Shown here: positions 48,725 to 57,893 of the stretch, in pieces
Layout: the number at the start of each line of letters is the position of its first letter
How positions within the stretch are numbered: the stretch's first letter is position 1
Assembly: GCF_003337565.1 (NCBI RefSeq)
Contig: NZ_QPJL01000020.1
Location: forward strand, 1-62,639
DNA length: 62,639 nt
From: Paracoccus lutimaris
GTDB lineage: Bacteria > Pseudomonadota > Alphaproteobacteria > Rhodobacterales > Rhodobacteraceae
Reading direction: 5' to 3'
Position numbers and translations under genes: made by a program
The notes under the pieces: model-generated
What the model saw: the letters and a program-made list of their open reading frames with translations, nothing else
Told to the model about the DNA's origin: nothing
The model's database searches: none

Positions 48725-49336
48725 ATGAAGACGGTAGAGCAGATCGCGACCGAGATCGTCGCGCGTGAGGGGGGCTACGTCAACGACCCCGACGATCCGG
48801 GCGGGGCTACGAATTTCGGCGTCACGCTGGCCACTCTGCAGCGGCTGGGCATCGACAAGACCGGTGACGGGCGGGTCGATATCCGCGATGTCAGGGGGCT
48901 GACCCGCGCCGATGCCGAGCGCATTTTTGTCGAACATTATTTCCGCAAGCCGCGTCTGGCGGAACTGCCGGCCTCGGTTCAGGCGTCGGTTTTCGACATG
49001 TATGTCAATGCCGGCAGCAATGCGGTGAAGATCTTGCAAAAACTGGTCACGCGCATGGGCTTTCCGGCGGTTGCGGATGGCGTGCTGGGCGCGCGCACGA
49101 TCCTGGCCGCCCGTCAGGCGGATGCGGCGGCGCCGGGCTATTTCGGCGATGCCTACGGGATTGCGCGGCGCAACTATTACTATGCGCTGGCCGATGGCCG
49201 GCCCGCCAGCCGCAAATTCGCCCGCAGCCAGTCGGGGGCCAAGGGCGGCTGGATCACCCGGGCCGAGGAGTTCATCTCGGCCAAGTATCATCTGACTTTG
49301 GCGGAACATCAGGCGAGGGTGGCGAAATGGGGGTGA
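48725..49336 (+). CDS. GH108-type N-acetylmuramidase (endolysin), RcGTA lysis type
   Basis: A 203-residue murein hydrolase. The GH108 catalytic motif is IVAREGGYVNDPDDPGGATN with E15, and the C-terminal peptidoglycan-binding part has ADGVLGARTILAARQAD and RRNYYYALAD. No signal peptide, so it needs a holin, which is the next gene (10-bp overlap). A GH108 endolysin plus GTA-type holin at a site apart from the structural cluster is the arrangement of rcc00555/rcc00556 in R. capsulatus. GTG 48713 is an alternative start. Confidence 0.88.
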   Translation: MKTVEQIATEIVAREGGYVNDPDDPGGATNFGVTLATLQRLGIDKTGDGRVDIRDVRGLTRADAERIFVEHYFRKPRLAELPASVQASVFDMYVNAGSNAVKILQKLVTRMGFPAVADGVLGARTILAARQADAAAPGYFGDAYGIARRNYYYALADGRPASRKFARSQSGAKGGWITRAEEFISAKYHLTLAEHQARVAKWG

Positions 49337-49893
49337 TGGATCGTTTTCTGGGCGCCGGGGCCGCGGTCACCAGCGTCGCCAATGCCGCGACCGGCGTGGC
49401 CGAGGTGTTTCGCGAAAACACCACCCGCCGGATGGAGCTGGACGAAGAGGCCTATGCCCGCGCCATGGCCCAGCTTTCGGCGGAATTCGCGGCCAGCCCG
49501 CGCGGCTGGTTCGACGCGCTGGTGAACGGGCTGAACCGGCTGCCGCGTCCGGTGCTGACGCTGGGGACGGTGGGCCTTTTCGTCTATGCCATGGTCGAGC
49601 CCGAGGGCTTTGGCCTGCGGATGGAGAACCTGAACCTTGTCCCCGAGCCGCTCTGGTGGCTTTTGGGCGCGATCATCAGCTTTTATTTCGGCGCGCGCGA
49701 GGCGCATTATTTTCGCAGCCGTCCCATCATTCCGGCGGCGCCGAGGAAGGCCCAGACGGCTGTCGAGGCAGCGGCTGGAATGGCGGGCGAGGTGGCCGTC
49801 GCCGCACCTTTGACGCAAGCCGCGCCCGAGGGCGACAGTTTTGCCGACAATGCCGCCTTGCGCGACTGGGCGGCGGCACAAGCGGCGGGCTAG
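49327..49893 (+). CDS. Holin of GTA_holin_3TM type
   Basis: A 188-residue membrane protein with an amphipathic N-terminal part (residues 1-60), membrane segments at about 73-92 (PRPVLTLGTVGLFVYAMVEP) and 106-122 (EPLWWLLGAIISFYFGAREA), and a polar tail. This pattern matches holins tied to gene transfer agent release. It would let the upstream endolysin reach the murein. Start overlaps the endolysin stop; no separate promoter seen. Confidence 0.82.
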   Translation: MGVMDRFLGAGAAVTSVANAATGVAEVFRENTTRRMELDEEAYARAMAQLSAEFAASPRGWFDALVNGLNRLPRPVLTLGTVGLFVYAMVEPEGFGLRMENLNLVPEPLWWLLGAIISFYFGAREAHYFRSRPIIPAAPRKAQTAVEAAAGMAGEVAVAAPLTQAAPEGDSFADNAALRDWAAAQAAG

Positions 49894-49995
49894 GGCGGCC
49901 GGATAGCGATGCTGTGACAATATGGCGGGCGCGGGGGGCTGGTTCGCACCCCGCGCCGGCGTTATTCTGCGGGCAGCCACCCTGGGAGGAAGCCC

Positions 49996-51957
49996 ATGAA
50001 CGCCGAAATCGGCCATTTTGCCCTGATCCTCGCCTTTGCGGTGGCGATTTTTCAGATGGTCGTGCCCATGATCGGGGCCCAGAAAGGCTGGAGCGGCTGG
50101 ATCGATTCCGCCCGTCCGGCCGCGCTTGCGCAATTCGGACTGATCGCGATTTCCTTCGTGGCGCTGACCATGGCTTTTGTCAGCTCGGATTTCTCGGTCC
50201 GGCTGGTCTATGAGAATTCTCATACCGCCAAGCCCTTGATCTATAAGATCTCGGGCGTCTGGGGCAACCATGAGGGCTCGATGCTGCTCTGGGTGCTGAT
50301 CCTTGCGCTGTTCGGGGCGGCGGCGGCGGTCTTTGACGCGAACCTGCCGCCCAGCCTGCGGGCGCGGGTGCTGGGGGTGCAGGCCTCGGTCGGGGCGGCG
50401 TTTCTGGGCTTCATCCTGTTCACCTCGAACCCGTTTCTGCGGCTGGACAATCCGCCCTTTGACGGGCGCGACCTGAACCCGCTGTTGCAGGACCCCGGTT
50501 TGGCCTTTCATCCGCCGTTCCTGTATCTGGGCTATGTCGGTCTTTCGATGGCCTTCAGCTTTGCCGTCGCCGCCCTGATTGAGGGGCGCGTGGATGCGGC
50601 GTGGGCGCGCTGGGTCAGGCCCTGGACGCTGGCGGCCTGGGTATTCCTGACCATCGGCATCGCGCTGGGGTCGTGGTGGGCCTATTACGAACTGGGCTGG
50701 GGCGGCTTCTGGTTCTGGGACCCGGTGGAAAACGCCAGCTTCATGCCCTGGCTGGTCGCCGCCGCCCTGCTGCATTCCGCCATCGTCGTCGAAAAGCGCG
50801 AGGTGCTGAAAAGCTGGACCATCCTGCTGGCGATCATGGCCTTTGGTTTCTCGCTGATCGGCACCTTCATCGTGCGTTCGGGGATCATCACCTCGGTCCA
50901 CAGCTTTGCCAATGACCCCGAGCGGGGCGTCTTCATTCTGGCCATTCTGGCGTTTTTTGTCGGTGGCGCGCTGCTGCTTTTCACCTTCCGTGCCGGCTCG
51001 ATGCAGGCCAAGGGCGTCTTTGCCCCGGTCTCGCGCGAAGGCGCGTTGGTTCTGAACAATATCCTCTTGGCGGTCGCGGCCTTTGTCGTCTTCATCGGCA
51101 CGGTCTGGCCGCTGATTGCGGAACTGGCCTGGGACCGCAAGCTGTCGGTCGGCACGCCGTTCTTTGAAAAGGCATTCACACCCTTCATGGTGGCGCTGGC
51201 GATCGTCCTGCCCTTGGGCGCGATCCTGCCCTGGAAACGCGGCAAGCTGATGCGCGCGTTGAGGCCGCTGCGGGGCGCGCTGGCCTTTGCCGGTGCGGTC
51301 ATGGTGCTGGTCTTTGCGGTCTCGACCGGGCGGTCGGGGCTGGCGGTGATTGGCGCCGGGCTGGGCAGCTGGCTGATCGCCGGCGCGGCGACCGATCTGT
51401 GGCTGCGCACCGGGAAATCCGGCCTGTCGCGACTGCTGCGCCTGCCGCGCGCCGATTGGGGCAAGGCGATTGCCCATGGCGGGCTGGGCGTGACCTTTAT
51501 CGGGATCAGCCTCTTGATGGCCTGGCAGGTCGAGGATATCCGCGTCGCCCGTCTGGGCGAAAGCTTCACCGTCGGCAGCTATCAGATCACCCTGGAAGGG
51601 ATCGAGGAACGGCCCGGCCCGAACTACGATTCGATCTTTGCCACCATGACGGTTGCCCGCAATGGCAAGCAGGTCGCCCAGCTTTACCCCGAAAAGCGGG
51701 TCTATCCGGTGCAGGCCATGCCCACGACCGAGGCCGCGATCCAGAATGGCATCTTCCGCGACATCTATCTGGTGATCGGGGACGAGCAGCAGAATGGCGG
51801 CTGGGCGGTGCGCAGCTATATCAAGCCTTTCGCCAACTGGATCTGGCTGGGCTGCGCGCTGATGGCGCTTGGCGGTTTCGTCAGCCTGTCCGACCGGCGC
51901 TATCGCGTGGCGGCTGGCGCGCGCCGGACCGCGGCCGCGCCGCAACCGGCGGAGTAA
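49996..51957 (+). CDS. ccmF: Heme lyase CcmF
   Basis: A 653-residue multi-span membrane protein. The WWD heme-handling motif is WGGFWFWDPVENASFMPW (about residues 235-252); the start NAEIGHFALILAFAVAIFQM and the four conserved His region (AFHPPFLYLGYVG; IITSVHSFANDPERG) are in place. With CcmH it attaches heme to apocytochrome c at the periplasmic face. AGGAAG before ATG; a 102-bp gap separates it from the holin. Confidence 0.97.
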   Translation: MNAEIGHFALILAFAVAIFQMVVPMIGAQKGWSGWIDSARPAALAQFGLIAISFVALTMAFVSSDFSVRLVYENSHTAKPLIYKISGVWGNHEGSMLLWVLILALFGAAAAVFDANLPPSLRARVLGVQASVGAAFLGFILFTSNPFLRLDNPPFDGRDLNPLLQDPGLAFHPPFLYLGYVGLSMAFSFAVAALIEGRVDAAWARWVRPWTLAAWVFLTIGIALGSWWAYYELGWGGFWFWDPVENASFMPWLVAAALLHSAIVVEKREVLKSWTILLAIMAFGFSLIGTFIVRSGIITSVHSFANDPERGVFILAILAFFVGGALLLFTFRAGSMQAKGVFAPVSREGALVLNNILLAVAAFVVFIGTVWPLIAELAWDRKLSVGTPFFEKAFTPFMVALAIVLPLGAILPWKRGKLMRALRPLRGALAFAGAVMVLVFAVSTGRSGLAVIGAGLGSWLIAGAATDLWLRTGKSGLSRLLRLPRADWGKAIAHGGLGVTFIGISLLMAWQVEDIRVARLGESFTVGSYQITLEGIEERPGPNYDSIFATMTVARNGKQVAQLYPEKRVYPVQAMPTTEAAIQNGIFRDIYLVIGDEQQNGGWAVRSYIKPFANWIWLGCALMALGGFVSLSDRRYRVAAGARRTAAAPQPAE

Positions 51958-51960
51958 GCG

Positions 51961-52413
51961 ATGCGCGCCCTGATCCTGATCCTGTCGCTGTTCCTTGCCC
52001 TGCCGGCCCTGGCCGTCCAGCCCGATGAGGTGCTGGACGACCCCGCGCTTGAGACGCGGGCGCGCGAGATCTCCAAGATCCTGCGCTGTCCGGTCTGTCA
52101 GGGCGAGACCATCGACGAATCGAACGCCCCGATCAGCCGCGACCTGCGGCTTTACCTGCGCGAGCGTCTGGTCGCCGGCGACAGCGATGCCGAGGTGGTT
52201 GAGGCGGTGACCGAGCGTTTCGGCGAGTATGTCCTGTTCGAGCCGCCGGCGCGCGGGGCGAACTGGCTGCTCTATCTGGCCGGGCCGCTGGCGGCGCTTT
52301 TGGCGCTGTTCGCGGGCTGGCGCTTCATCCGCTCGCGCGATCTGGCCGAGGATCGCCCCGCCGCGCTGAGCGATGAGGAAAAGGCCCGGCTTGAGCGGAT
52401 CATGCGCGACTGA
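51961..52413 (+). CDS. ccmH: Cytochrome c maturation protein CcmH
   Basis: A 150-residue thiol oxidoreductase with a signal peptide (ALILILSLFLALPALA-VQ), the redox motif LRCPVCQ (C43, C46) and one C-terminal membrane span (WLLYLAGPLAALLALFAGW). It keeps apocytochrome cysteines reduced for heme attachment. The start is 3 bp after ccmF. This is the short form; no CcmI-like extension is seen. Confidence 0.95.
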   Translation: MRALILILSLFLALPALAVQPDEVLDDPALETRAREISKILRCPVCQGETIDESNAPISRDLRLYLRERLVAGDSDAEVVEAVTERFGEYVLFEPPARGANWLLYLAGPLAALLALFAGWRFIRSRDLAEDRPAALSDEEKARLERIMRD

Positions 52414-52494
52414 AATCAGTCCGGAATGACGCGAGGTCGGGCTTTCGCCGCCCCCCGCGCTTGGGCAGGATGACCCAAAGCAATGGGGGGATGG

Positions 52495-53265
52495 ATGGGT
52501 TTCCAGACGATCGACGTGTCGCATCAGGACGGGATTTCGCGCATCGCGCTGAACCGGCCCGAGGTGATGAATGCACTGAACAGCGCCATGCGGGCCGAGA
52601 TCGCGGCGGCGATGACCGACCTGCCGCAGACCACGCGCTGCGTGGTGCTGACCGGGAGCGGGCGGGCCTTCTGTTCGGGGCAGGACCTGACCGATGCCGG
52701 GGCCGGGCTGAATGTCGAACGCACGCTTCGCGAGGAATATGAGCCGATGCTGGCCGCGATCCATGATGCGCCGGTGCCGGTCATCGCCGCCGTCAACGGC
52801 GTCGCGGCGGGGGCGGGGGCCAATCTGGCGCTGGCCGCCGATGTGGTCATCGCCGCGGAAAGCGCAAGTTTCGTGCAGGCCTTCAGCCGCATCGGCCTGA
52901 TCCCGGATGCGGGCGGCACCCATATCATCCCGCGCGCCGTGGGCATGGCCCGCGCCATGGGGATGATGCTCTTCGCCGACCGCGTCCCCGCCGCCAAGGC
53001 CGCCGAATGGGGCCTGATCTGGGAAGCCGTCCCCGATGCCGAGTTCGAGGCCGTCGTGGGCGCACGCGCAAAATGGCTGGCCGAGGGGCCGACCGCCGCC
53101 TTCATGGCGATCCGCGAGGCGCTGCGGGCGTCAGATGGCAATGACATGGCCGCGCAATTGCAGGTCGAGGCGCGCCTGCAAGGCCGCATGGGCGCGACCC
53201 GCGATTTCGCCGAAGGGGTCGCGGCCTTTTTGCAAAAGCGCGCGCCGCAGTTTCAGGGCCGCTAG
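52495..53265 (+). CDS. Enoyl-CoA hydratase/isomerase, PaaG-like
   Basis: A 256-residue crotonase-fold protein. The start TIDVSHQDGISRIALNRPEV, oxyanion block AFCSGQDLTDAGAGL and IAAVNGVAAGAGANLALAAD are typical; FSRIGLIPDAGGTHIIPRAV resembles 2-(1,2-epoxy-1,2-dihydrophenyl)acetyl-CoA isomerase (PaaG), where Asp replaces the second Glu. Substrate is unproved as no other paa genes are near. ATG 52495 is preferred because of GGGGGG just upstream; 52483 is possible. Confidence 0.82.
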   Translation: MGFQTIDVSHQDGISRIALNRPEVMNALNSAMRAEIAAAMTDLPQTTRCVVLTGSGRAFCSGQDLTDAGAGLNVERTLREEYEPMLAAIHDAPVPVIAAVNGVAAGAGANLALAADVVIAAESASFVQAFSRIGLIPDAGGTHIIPRAVGMARAMGMMLFADRVPAAKAAEWGLIWEAVPDAEFEAVVGARAKWLAEGPTAAFMAIREALRASDGNDMAAQLQVEARLQGRMGATRDFAEGVAAFLQKRAPQFQGR

Positions 53266-53277
53266 GCCCGCGCCGCG

Positions 53278-53988
53278 TCAGTCGATGCGCGCAAAGCGCG
53301 GATTGGCGTCGCGATTGTCGAAAAACGGCACCGAGGCGGGCTGCACCAGCGGCCCGTCCCCCGCCGCGCGGATCAGCGCGGCAAGTTCCGCCAGCACCAC
53401 CTCGGTGATGAAGGGCAGGTCCAGCGCCCGGGCCTCGGTCAGCGGCACCCAATGCAGATGCGAAAGCTCGTCACAGGCATTCGAGAAATCATGCCGGTCG
53501 CCATGCAGCATCTCGGCATCCAGAAGCAGGAAGCGTGCATCAAAGCGCCGCGTCCGCCCCGGGGGCGTGATGGCGCGGAACATGTAGATCAGCGCCGAGG
53601 CATCGGGCGCGAGCCCGGCTTCGGCATAATGGTCCCAGCCCTGCGGCGCGGGGCCGGGCGAGCCGGTCAGCAGCCCCGTTTCCTCGGCCAACTCGCGCAG
53701 CGCGGCGGCGGCCAGCGCATCGGGCGTGGCCTTCGATCCGGCGCGCGGCTCGGCCGCAAGCCGCGTCATGGTCAGCGCGTCCGGGGGCTGCGACAGGCGG
53801 ATGGCGGCGTCCTCGGGATCGACGGCGCCGCCAGGAAAGACGTATTTCGAGGCCATGAAGGCCGCAGCCGCCCCCCGCTGCCCCATCAGGACCGAGGCAC
53901 CCGCCGGCGCCGTCCGGTCGAGCACGATCACGGTCGCGGCATCGCGGATCGGCGGGGCATGCGGGGCGGGGGCTGCGGGCTGGTTCAC
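53278..53988 (-). CDS. NUDIX hydrolase, NUDT7/19-like
   Basis: A 236-residue hydrolase. The Nudix box is stretched: FPGGAVDPEDA is followed after an insert by ALAAAALRELAEETGLL, as in NUDT19/RP2p-type enzymes that split CoA or acyl-CoA derivatives in animals. GTG 53988 overlaps the DUF983 stop by 4 bp (GTGA); the longer frame enters DUF983. Convergent with the enoyl-CoA hydratase. Confidence 0.83.
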   Translation of the reverse strand: MNQPAAPAPHAPPIRDAATVIVLDRTAPAGASVLMGQRGAAAAFMASKYVFPGGAVDPEDAAIRLSQPPDALTMTRLAAEPRAGSKATPDALAAAALRELAEETGLLTGSPGPAPQGWDHYAEAGLAPDASALIYMFRAITPPGRTRRFDARFLLLDAEMLHGDRHDFSNACDELSHLHWVPLTEARALDLPFITEVVLAELAALIRAAGDGPLVQPASVPFFDNRDANPRFARID

Positions 53989-54407
53989 GAGGCGCGGATC
54001 CCGGTCCGGGTCGGGGCCGCATCGCCAAAGCCATGCATGCGGCGCGCCCATTGAAAGCCGATGAAGGCACCCTTGATGCGCGGCAGCAAAAGCAGCGACA
54101 GCACCACCGCGCCCAGGCTGAAGCCCAGAAGCATCGACATGGCCGAGGGGCGGTACATCATGTAGATGGCCAAGAGCAGCGGCGCCCCCAGATGCGAAAC
54201 CAGCAGGATGGTCATATAGGCCGGGCCGTCATCGGCGCGGTGATGGTGCAGTTCCTCGCCGCAATTGGCGCAATGGTCGTTCACGGTCAGATAGCCGGTA
54301 AACAGCTTGCCCTTGCCGCAAGCCGGGCAGCGTCCAAGCGCGCCGCGCCACATAGCCTGCTTGACCTGCCGTTCCGACGGCAGGGTTTCACCCTGATGCT
54401 GGGACAT
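53985..54407 (-). CDS. DUF983 family zinc-ribbon membrane protein
   Basis: A 140-residue protein with CPACGKGKLF and HCANCGEELHH (zinc ribbon, residues 27-55) followed by two membrane spans (YMTILLVSHLGAPLLLAIYM and MLLGFSLGAVVLSLLLLPRI). Function unknown. ATG 54407 has AAGGAA 9 bp upstream. Coupled to the NUDIX gene. Confidence 0.87.
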   Translation of the reverse strand: MSQHQGETLPSERQVKQAMWRGALGRCPACGKGKLFTGYLTVNDHCANCGEELHHHRADDGPAYMTILLVSHLGAPLLLAIYMMYRPSAMSMLLGFSLGAVVLSLLLLPRIKGAFIGFQWARRMHGFGDAAPTRTGIRAS

Positions 54408-54532
54408 TCGCGCATTCCTTTTCTGTTCGCCTTTCATCTAGGAGAGACGGGGGGCGATGAAAAGCATCGCACCCGCAGCCATTCTGCCCGCGTGCCTGCG
54501 ACAAAGCAACGCAGCCCGTGCAGGGATGACGC

Positions 54533-55927
54533 TTAGGCGGCGACGCTTTGCGGAGCCATGACGATGCGGTTGCGCCCCGAGGATTTCGCCGCCAGCAGCG
54601 CGTGATCGGCGCTGGCCAGCAGCGCGTCGGGATTGGGCCTGCGCAGGCCGGGCGCACCGCCCGCCATCACCGCGAGTCCGGCCGAGATGGTGACGCTCAA
54701 CTCGTCCCGGCCGCAGCCCGGCGGCAGCCGCACCGGGGTCATGGCGACTGCGCGGCGCATGTCCTCGGCCAGGCGCAGGGCGCTGTGGGCGGGACAATCG
54801 GGCAGGATGGCCAGGAACTCCTCGCCGCCGATGCGCGCCAGCAGCGCGTCCTCGGGCAGGCTCGCGGCCATGCGGGCGGCGATCTCGTTCAGGACGGCAT
54901 CGCCCGCGGCATGGCCATGCAGGTCGTTCACCTGCTTGAAGCGGTCCAGATCCAGCACCATCACCGCCAGATCGCGGTTCAGCTCGGCCGCCTCGGCGGT
55001 CAGCTCGCCCAGACGGGGCAGGGCAAAGCGGCGATTGTGCAGCCCGGTCAGCGGGTCGGTCATCGCCAGCCGGATATTGCGCTGGGTTTCATGCCGGCGG
55101 CGGTCGGCCTCGTGCTTGCGGGCAAGCTGCGCGTCCAGCCGGATTGCGGCTTCGGGCGCGGCGGCGGGCGCGGCCAGATTCCAGGGCAGCACATCGCCCG
55201 CACCCAGATCCAGCGCCACCGGGATCATGTCGGCGCGTTCGGGGCGCAGCGCGATGACAAAGGCCGACTCGCGCGAGAAGGGGCGTGAACGCAGCTCGGA
55301 CAAAAGCCGCAGCCCGTCGCCCGATTGCTGGATATCGGCGGCGATCAGGTAAAGATCGGGCGCATGTCCGGCGGCGGCATCGGCCAGCGCCCGTTCCGGC
55401 TCGCTGACGCTGATGCGGAACCCCACGCGGTCCTGCAGGGCATGGCGCCAGCCAAGCGCCGTCGCCGGCTGATTGCCGACAAAGACGGCGCTGGGGCGCA
55501 GATCGCGCGCAAAGCCCGCGCTTTCCTCGGCAAGACCAGGCTGGGGCGCGTGTTCAAAAGCCTCGCCCTCGTGGCGCAGCAGGCCGCGGATGCGCGCCAG
55601 CAGCGTCAGATCGTCGCCGCCGGGATCCAGCAGCGCCGAGGCCCCGGCGCGCAGCGCCATCACCCGCTCGGCGCCACGCGCCTCGATCAGGATCGGCAGG
55701 TCGGCACCCGCCGGCTGGGCGCGGAACTCGGCGCAAAGCGCGGGCCCGGTCATGTCAGCCAGGCTGCCGCCGATCAGCACCATCTGCGGATGGGTCAACC
55801 GCGCGATTCGAAGCGCCTCTTGCCCGGACGCGGCCATGACCACCTCATAGCACGCGGATCTGAGCCGCACCTTAATGGTGATGCGATTGGTTGGCACCCC
55901 GTCCACGACAAGAATGCGTCCTACCAT
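54533..55927 (-). CDS. PleD-like diguanylate cyclase with degenerate receiver
   Basis: A 464-residue protein with two receiver-like domains (1-120, 145-270) and a GGDEF domain. The active site GGEEF (367-371, in ARIGGEEFLAILPD) is intact, so c-di-GMP synthesis is possible. In receiver 1 the phospho-acceptor is lost (VLIGGSLADMTG; Gly at 53 where Asp is expected) and the acidic pair ILVVDD is ILVVDG. The RxxD inhibitory site before GGEEF is absent (P, A in place of R, D). Activity would thus be free of phosphorylation and product inhibition. Divergent from DUF3572. Confidence 0.88.
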   Translation of the reverse strand: MVGRILVVDGVPTNRITIKVRLRSACYEVVMAASGQEALRIARLTHPQMVLIGGSLADMTGPALCAEFRAQPAGADLPILIEARGAERVMALRAGASALLDPGGDDLTLLARIRGLLRHEGEAFEHAPQPGLAEESAGFARDLRPSAVFVGNQPATALGWRHALQDRVGFRISVSEPERALADAAAGHAPDLYLIAADIQQSGDGLRLLSELRSRPFSRESAFVIALRPERADMIPVALDLGAGDVLPWNLAAPAAAPEAAIRLDAQLARKHEADRRRHETQRNIRLAMTDPLTGLHNRRFALPRLGELTAEAAELNRDLAVMVLDLDRFKQVNDLHGHAAGDAVLNEIAARMAASLPEDALLARIGGEEFLAILPDCPAHSALRLAEDMRRAVAMTPVRLPPGCGRDELSVTISAGLAVMAGGAPGLRRPNPDALLASADHALLAAKSSGRNRIVMAPQSVAA

Positions 55928-56041
55928 GTGATTGCCCGCTTTACACCCAGCCTGATCCTTCGCATCTTGCGGCAGAATGGTTAATAATTCCTTTCCGGGC
56001 GTTCACAAAGCCGTAACCTCTGGAAAGAAAATGGAAATGCG

Positions 56042-56311
56042 ATGACACCGGGTGAGGCGCGCGACATAGCCGATACGGGCTTTGCCCATATCGCGGCGGA
56101 TACGGATCTGGTCAGCGCATTGCTGGCGCAATCGGGCAGCGATGTGGCGGGCCTGCGTGCCATGGCGGCACGGCCGGAATTCGCGGTTTTCGTGCTGGAT
56201 TTCCTGCTGGAGCAGGATCAGCGCGTGCTGGATTTCGCCGCCTCGGCCGGCGTCCGGCCCGAGCGCGTGCAGATGGCGCGCGCGGTTTTGGGCGGGGGCG
56301 ACCCCTGGTAG
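56042..56311 (+). CDS. DUF3572 family protein
   Basis: An 89-residue helical protein with IADTGFAHIAADTDLVSALL and FLLEQDQRVLDFAASAGV, the DUF3572 pattern. Found next to pleD in many alphaproteobacteria; role unknown. Starts at ATG 56042, 114 bp from the divergent cyclase. Confidence 0.85.
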   Translation: MTPGEARDIADTGFAHIAADTDLVSALLAQSGSDVAGLRAMAARPEFAVFVLDFLLEQDQRVLDFAASAGVRPERVQMARAVLGGGDPW

Positions 56312-56326
56312 GGGCCGCCCATTTTC

Positions 56327-57688
56327 TTACGCCACTTCGGCGAAGACCTTGTCCAGCGCCTTTTCCAGCTTCTCGAACATCTCGTCCATCTGGGCTTCGG
56401 TCAGGATGAAGGGCGGGCACAGCACCACCGACTGACCCAGAGGCCGGCAGATCAGCCCCATACCGGTGCAGGCATTGGCGATGCGCTCGCTGACCGAAAG
56501 CGTGCCCTCGAAGGGCGTTTTCGTGGCCTTGTCGCGCACGGCCTCCAGCGCCCACATGAAGCCGATGCCGCGATATTCGCCGATATTCGGCTTTTGCGCG
56601 AGGCGCTTCAGCCCCGCCTCAAAGCGCGGCGCAAGGCGGTTGACGTTGTCGGCCAGCCCCTCGTTCATTACCACGTCGATGGCCTTCAGCGCGATGGCAC
56701 AGCCGACCGGATGCCCCGAGGCGGTAAAGCCGTGCGGGAATTCCTCGATCGCCTCGACGGCGGCATCGACGCGTTTGGCCAGCGCCTCGCCAAGGATCAC
56801 CGCCCCCATCGGGAAGAACCCGGCGGTCAGGTTTTTCGAGGAAATGATCGCGTCCGGCATATAGTCATAGGTCTGGCAGCCCCAGGTCTGGCCGGTGCGT
56901 CCGAAACCGCAGATCACCTCGTCCGAGATCATCGGGATGTCGTGCTTGCGCAAGATCGGCAGGATGGCCTGGAAATAGCCCTTGGCCGGGGGGATGACCC
57001 CGCCCGCGCCCATCACCGGCTCGGCGAAGAAGCCGGCAATGGTATCGGCGCCTTCGCGGGCGATGGTGTCTTCAAGCTCGCGCGCGAGGCGCTGGACGAA
57101 CTGCTCTTCGGTTTCGTCCTTTTCGCCAAAGCGCCAGTAATGCGGACAGGTCAGGTGCAGGAAGCCGGGCAAGGGCAGGCCAAAGACCGAGTTATAGGGC
57201 TTGCCGGTCATGCTGGCCGAAACGGCGGTCACGCCGTGATAGGCGTTCCAGCGCGTCAGGATCTTGCGCTTTTGCGGCTTGCCCTCCTGCGCGTGCAGGA
57301 ACCACAGCATCTTGACCATGGTGTCATTCGCCTCGGAGCCCGAATTGGTGTAAAACACCTTGCCCGAGGAAAACGGCGAGACCTCGACCAGCTTTTCCGA
57401 CAGCATCACCGTCTGGTCCGACATGCGGCCAAAGAAGGCATGATAGCCGGGAAAGCGCGCATATTGCGCCTGCGCTGCCTCGATCAGGCCCTTGTGGTCA
57501 AAGCCCGCGACCATGTTCCACAGGCCGGAATTGGCGTCCAGATAGCGGCGGCCGTGGACATCAATGACATAGGGGCCTTCGCCATGGGTCAGGACCACCG
57601 TGCCGCGTTGGTGGACCGAGGGCATGTCGGTGAATCCGTAAAGGGAATATTCCTCGGCGCGGGCTTCCCAGCTTTGGGGTTGGTTCAT
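56327..57688 (-). CDS. Omega-transaminase (class III PLP aminotransferase)
   Basis: A 453-residue enzyme transferring amino groups between amines or omega-amino acids and pyruvate. The PLP lysine is K285 in ISSKNLTAGFFPMG; other blocks are YTNSGSEANDTMVKMLWFLH and MISDEVICGFGRTGQTWGC. The sequence matches, as I recall it, the structurally known P. denitrificans omega-transaminase over its whole length. ATG 57688 (MNQPQSWEARAEEYSLYGFT) is used; an ATG 15 bp earlier is possible. No substrate pathway genes are adjacent. Confidence 0.93.
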   Translation of the reverse strand: MNQPQSWEARAEEYSLYGFTDMPSVHQRGTVVLTHGEGPYVIDVHGRRYLDANSGLWNMVAGFDHKGLIEAAQAQYARFPGYHAFFGRMSDQTVMLSEKLVEVSPFSSGKVFYTNSGSEANDTMVKMLWFLHAQEGKPQKRKILTRWNAYHGVTAVSASMTGKPYNSVFGLPLPGFLHLTCPHYWRFGEKDETEEQFVQRLARELEDTIAREGADTIAGFFAEPVMGAGGVIPPAKGYFQAILPILRKHDIPMISDEVICGFGRTGQTWGCQTYDYMPDAIISSKNLTAGFFPMGAVILGEALAKRVDAAVEAIEEFPHGFTASGHPVGCAIALKAIDVVMNEGLADNVNRLAPRFEAGLKRLAQKPNIGEYRGIGFMWALEAVRDKATKTPFEGTLSVSERIANACTGMGLICRPLGQSVVLCPPFILTEAQMDEMFEKLEKALDKVFAEVA

Positions 57689-57893
57689 GTCGGTGGCCTC
57701 CATATCCGGCTTTGCCGCGCAGGCTATCGGGGCGGGGGCGTGCGTTCAATGGGCGTCCTGCGGCGGGCTGGCAGACTGCCCGGACAGCCGGGCGGCAACC
57801 GGCGCTTTGCTCAAGAGGCAAGACGTTTTTCCCGGTTGTGCCGGGGCGGGGCAGGCGGCCAGACTGGACGTGTTGCTATGTATATGGTGTGCC

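Noticed and set aside
49309..52923. Open frame of about 1200 codons on the minus strand across endolysin, holin, ccmF, ccmH and the hydratase
   Set aside because: It is the antisense of well-supported genes in a high-GC genome where stops are rare; the composition (Arg/Gln/His/Gly-rich) fits no family.
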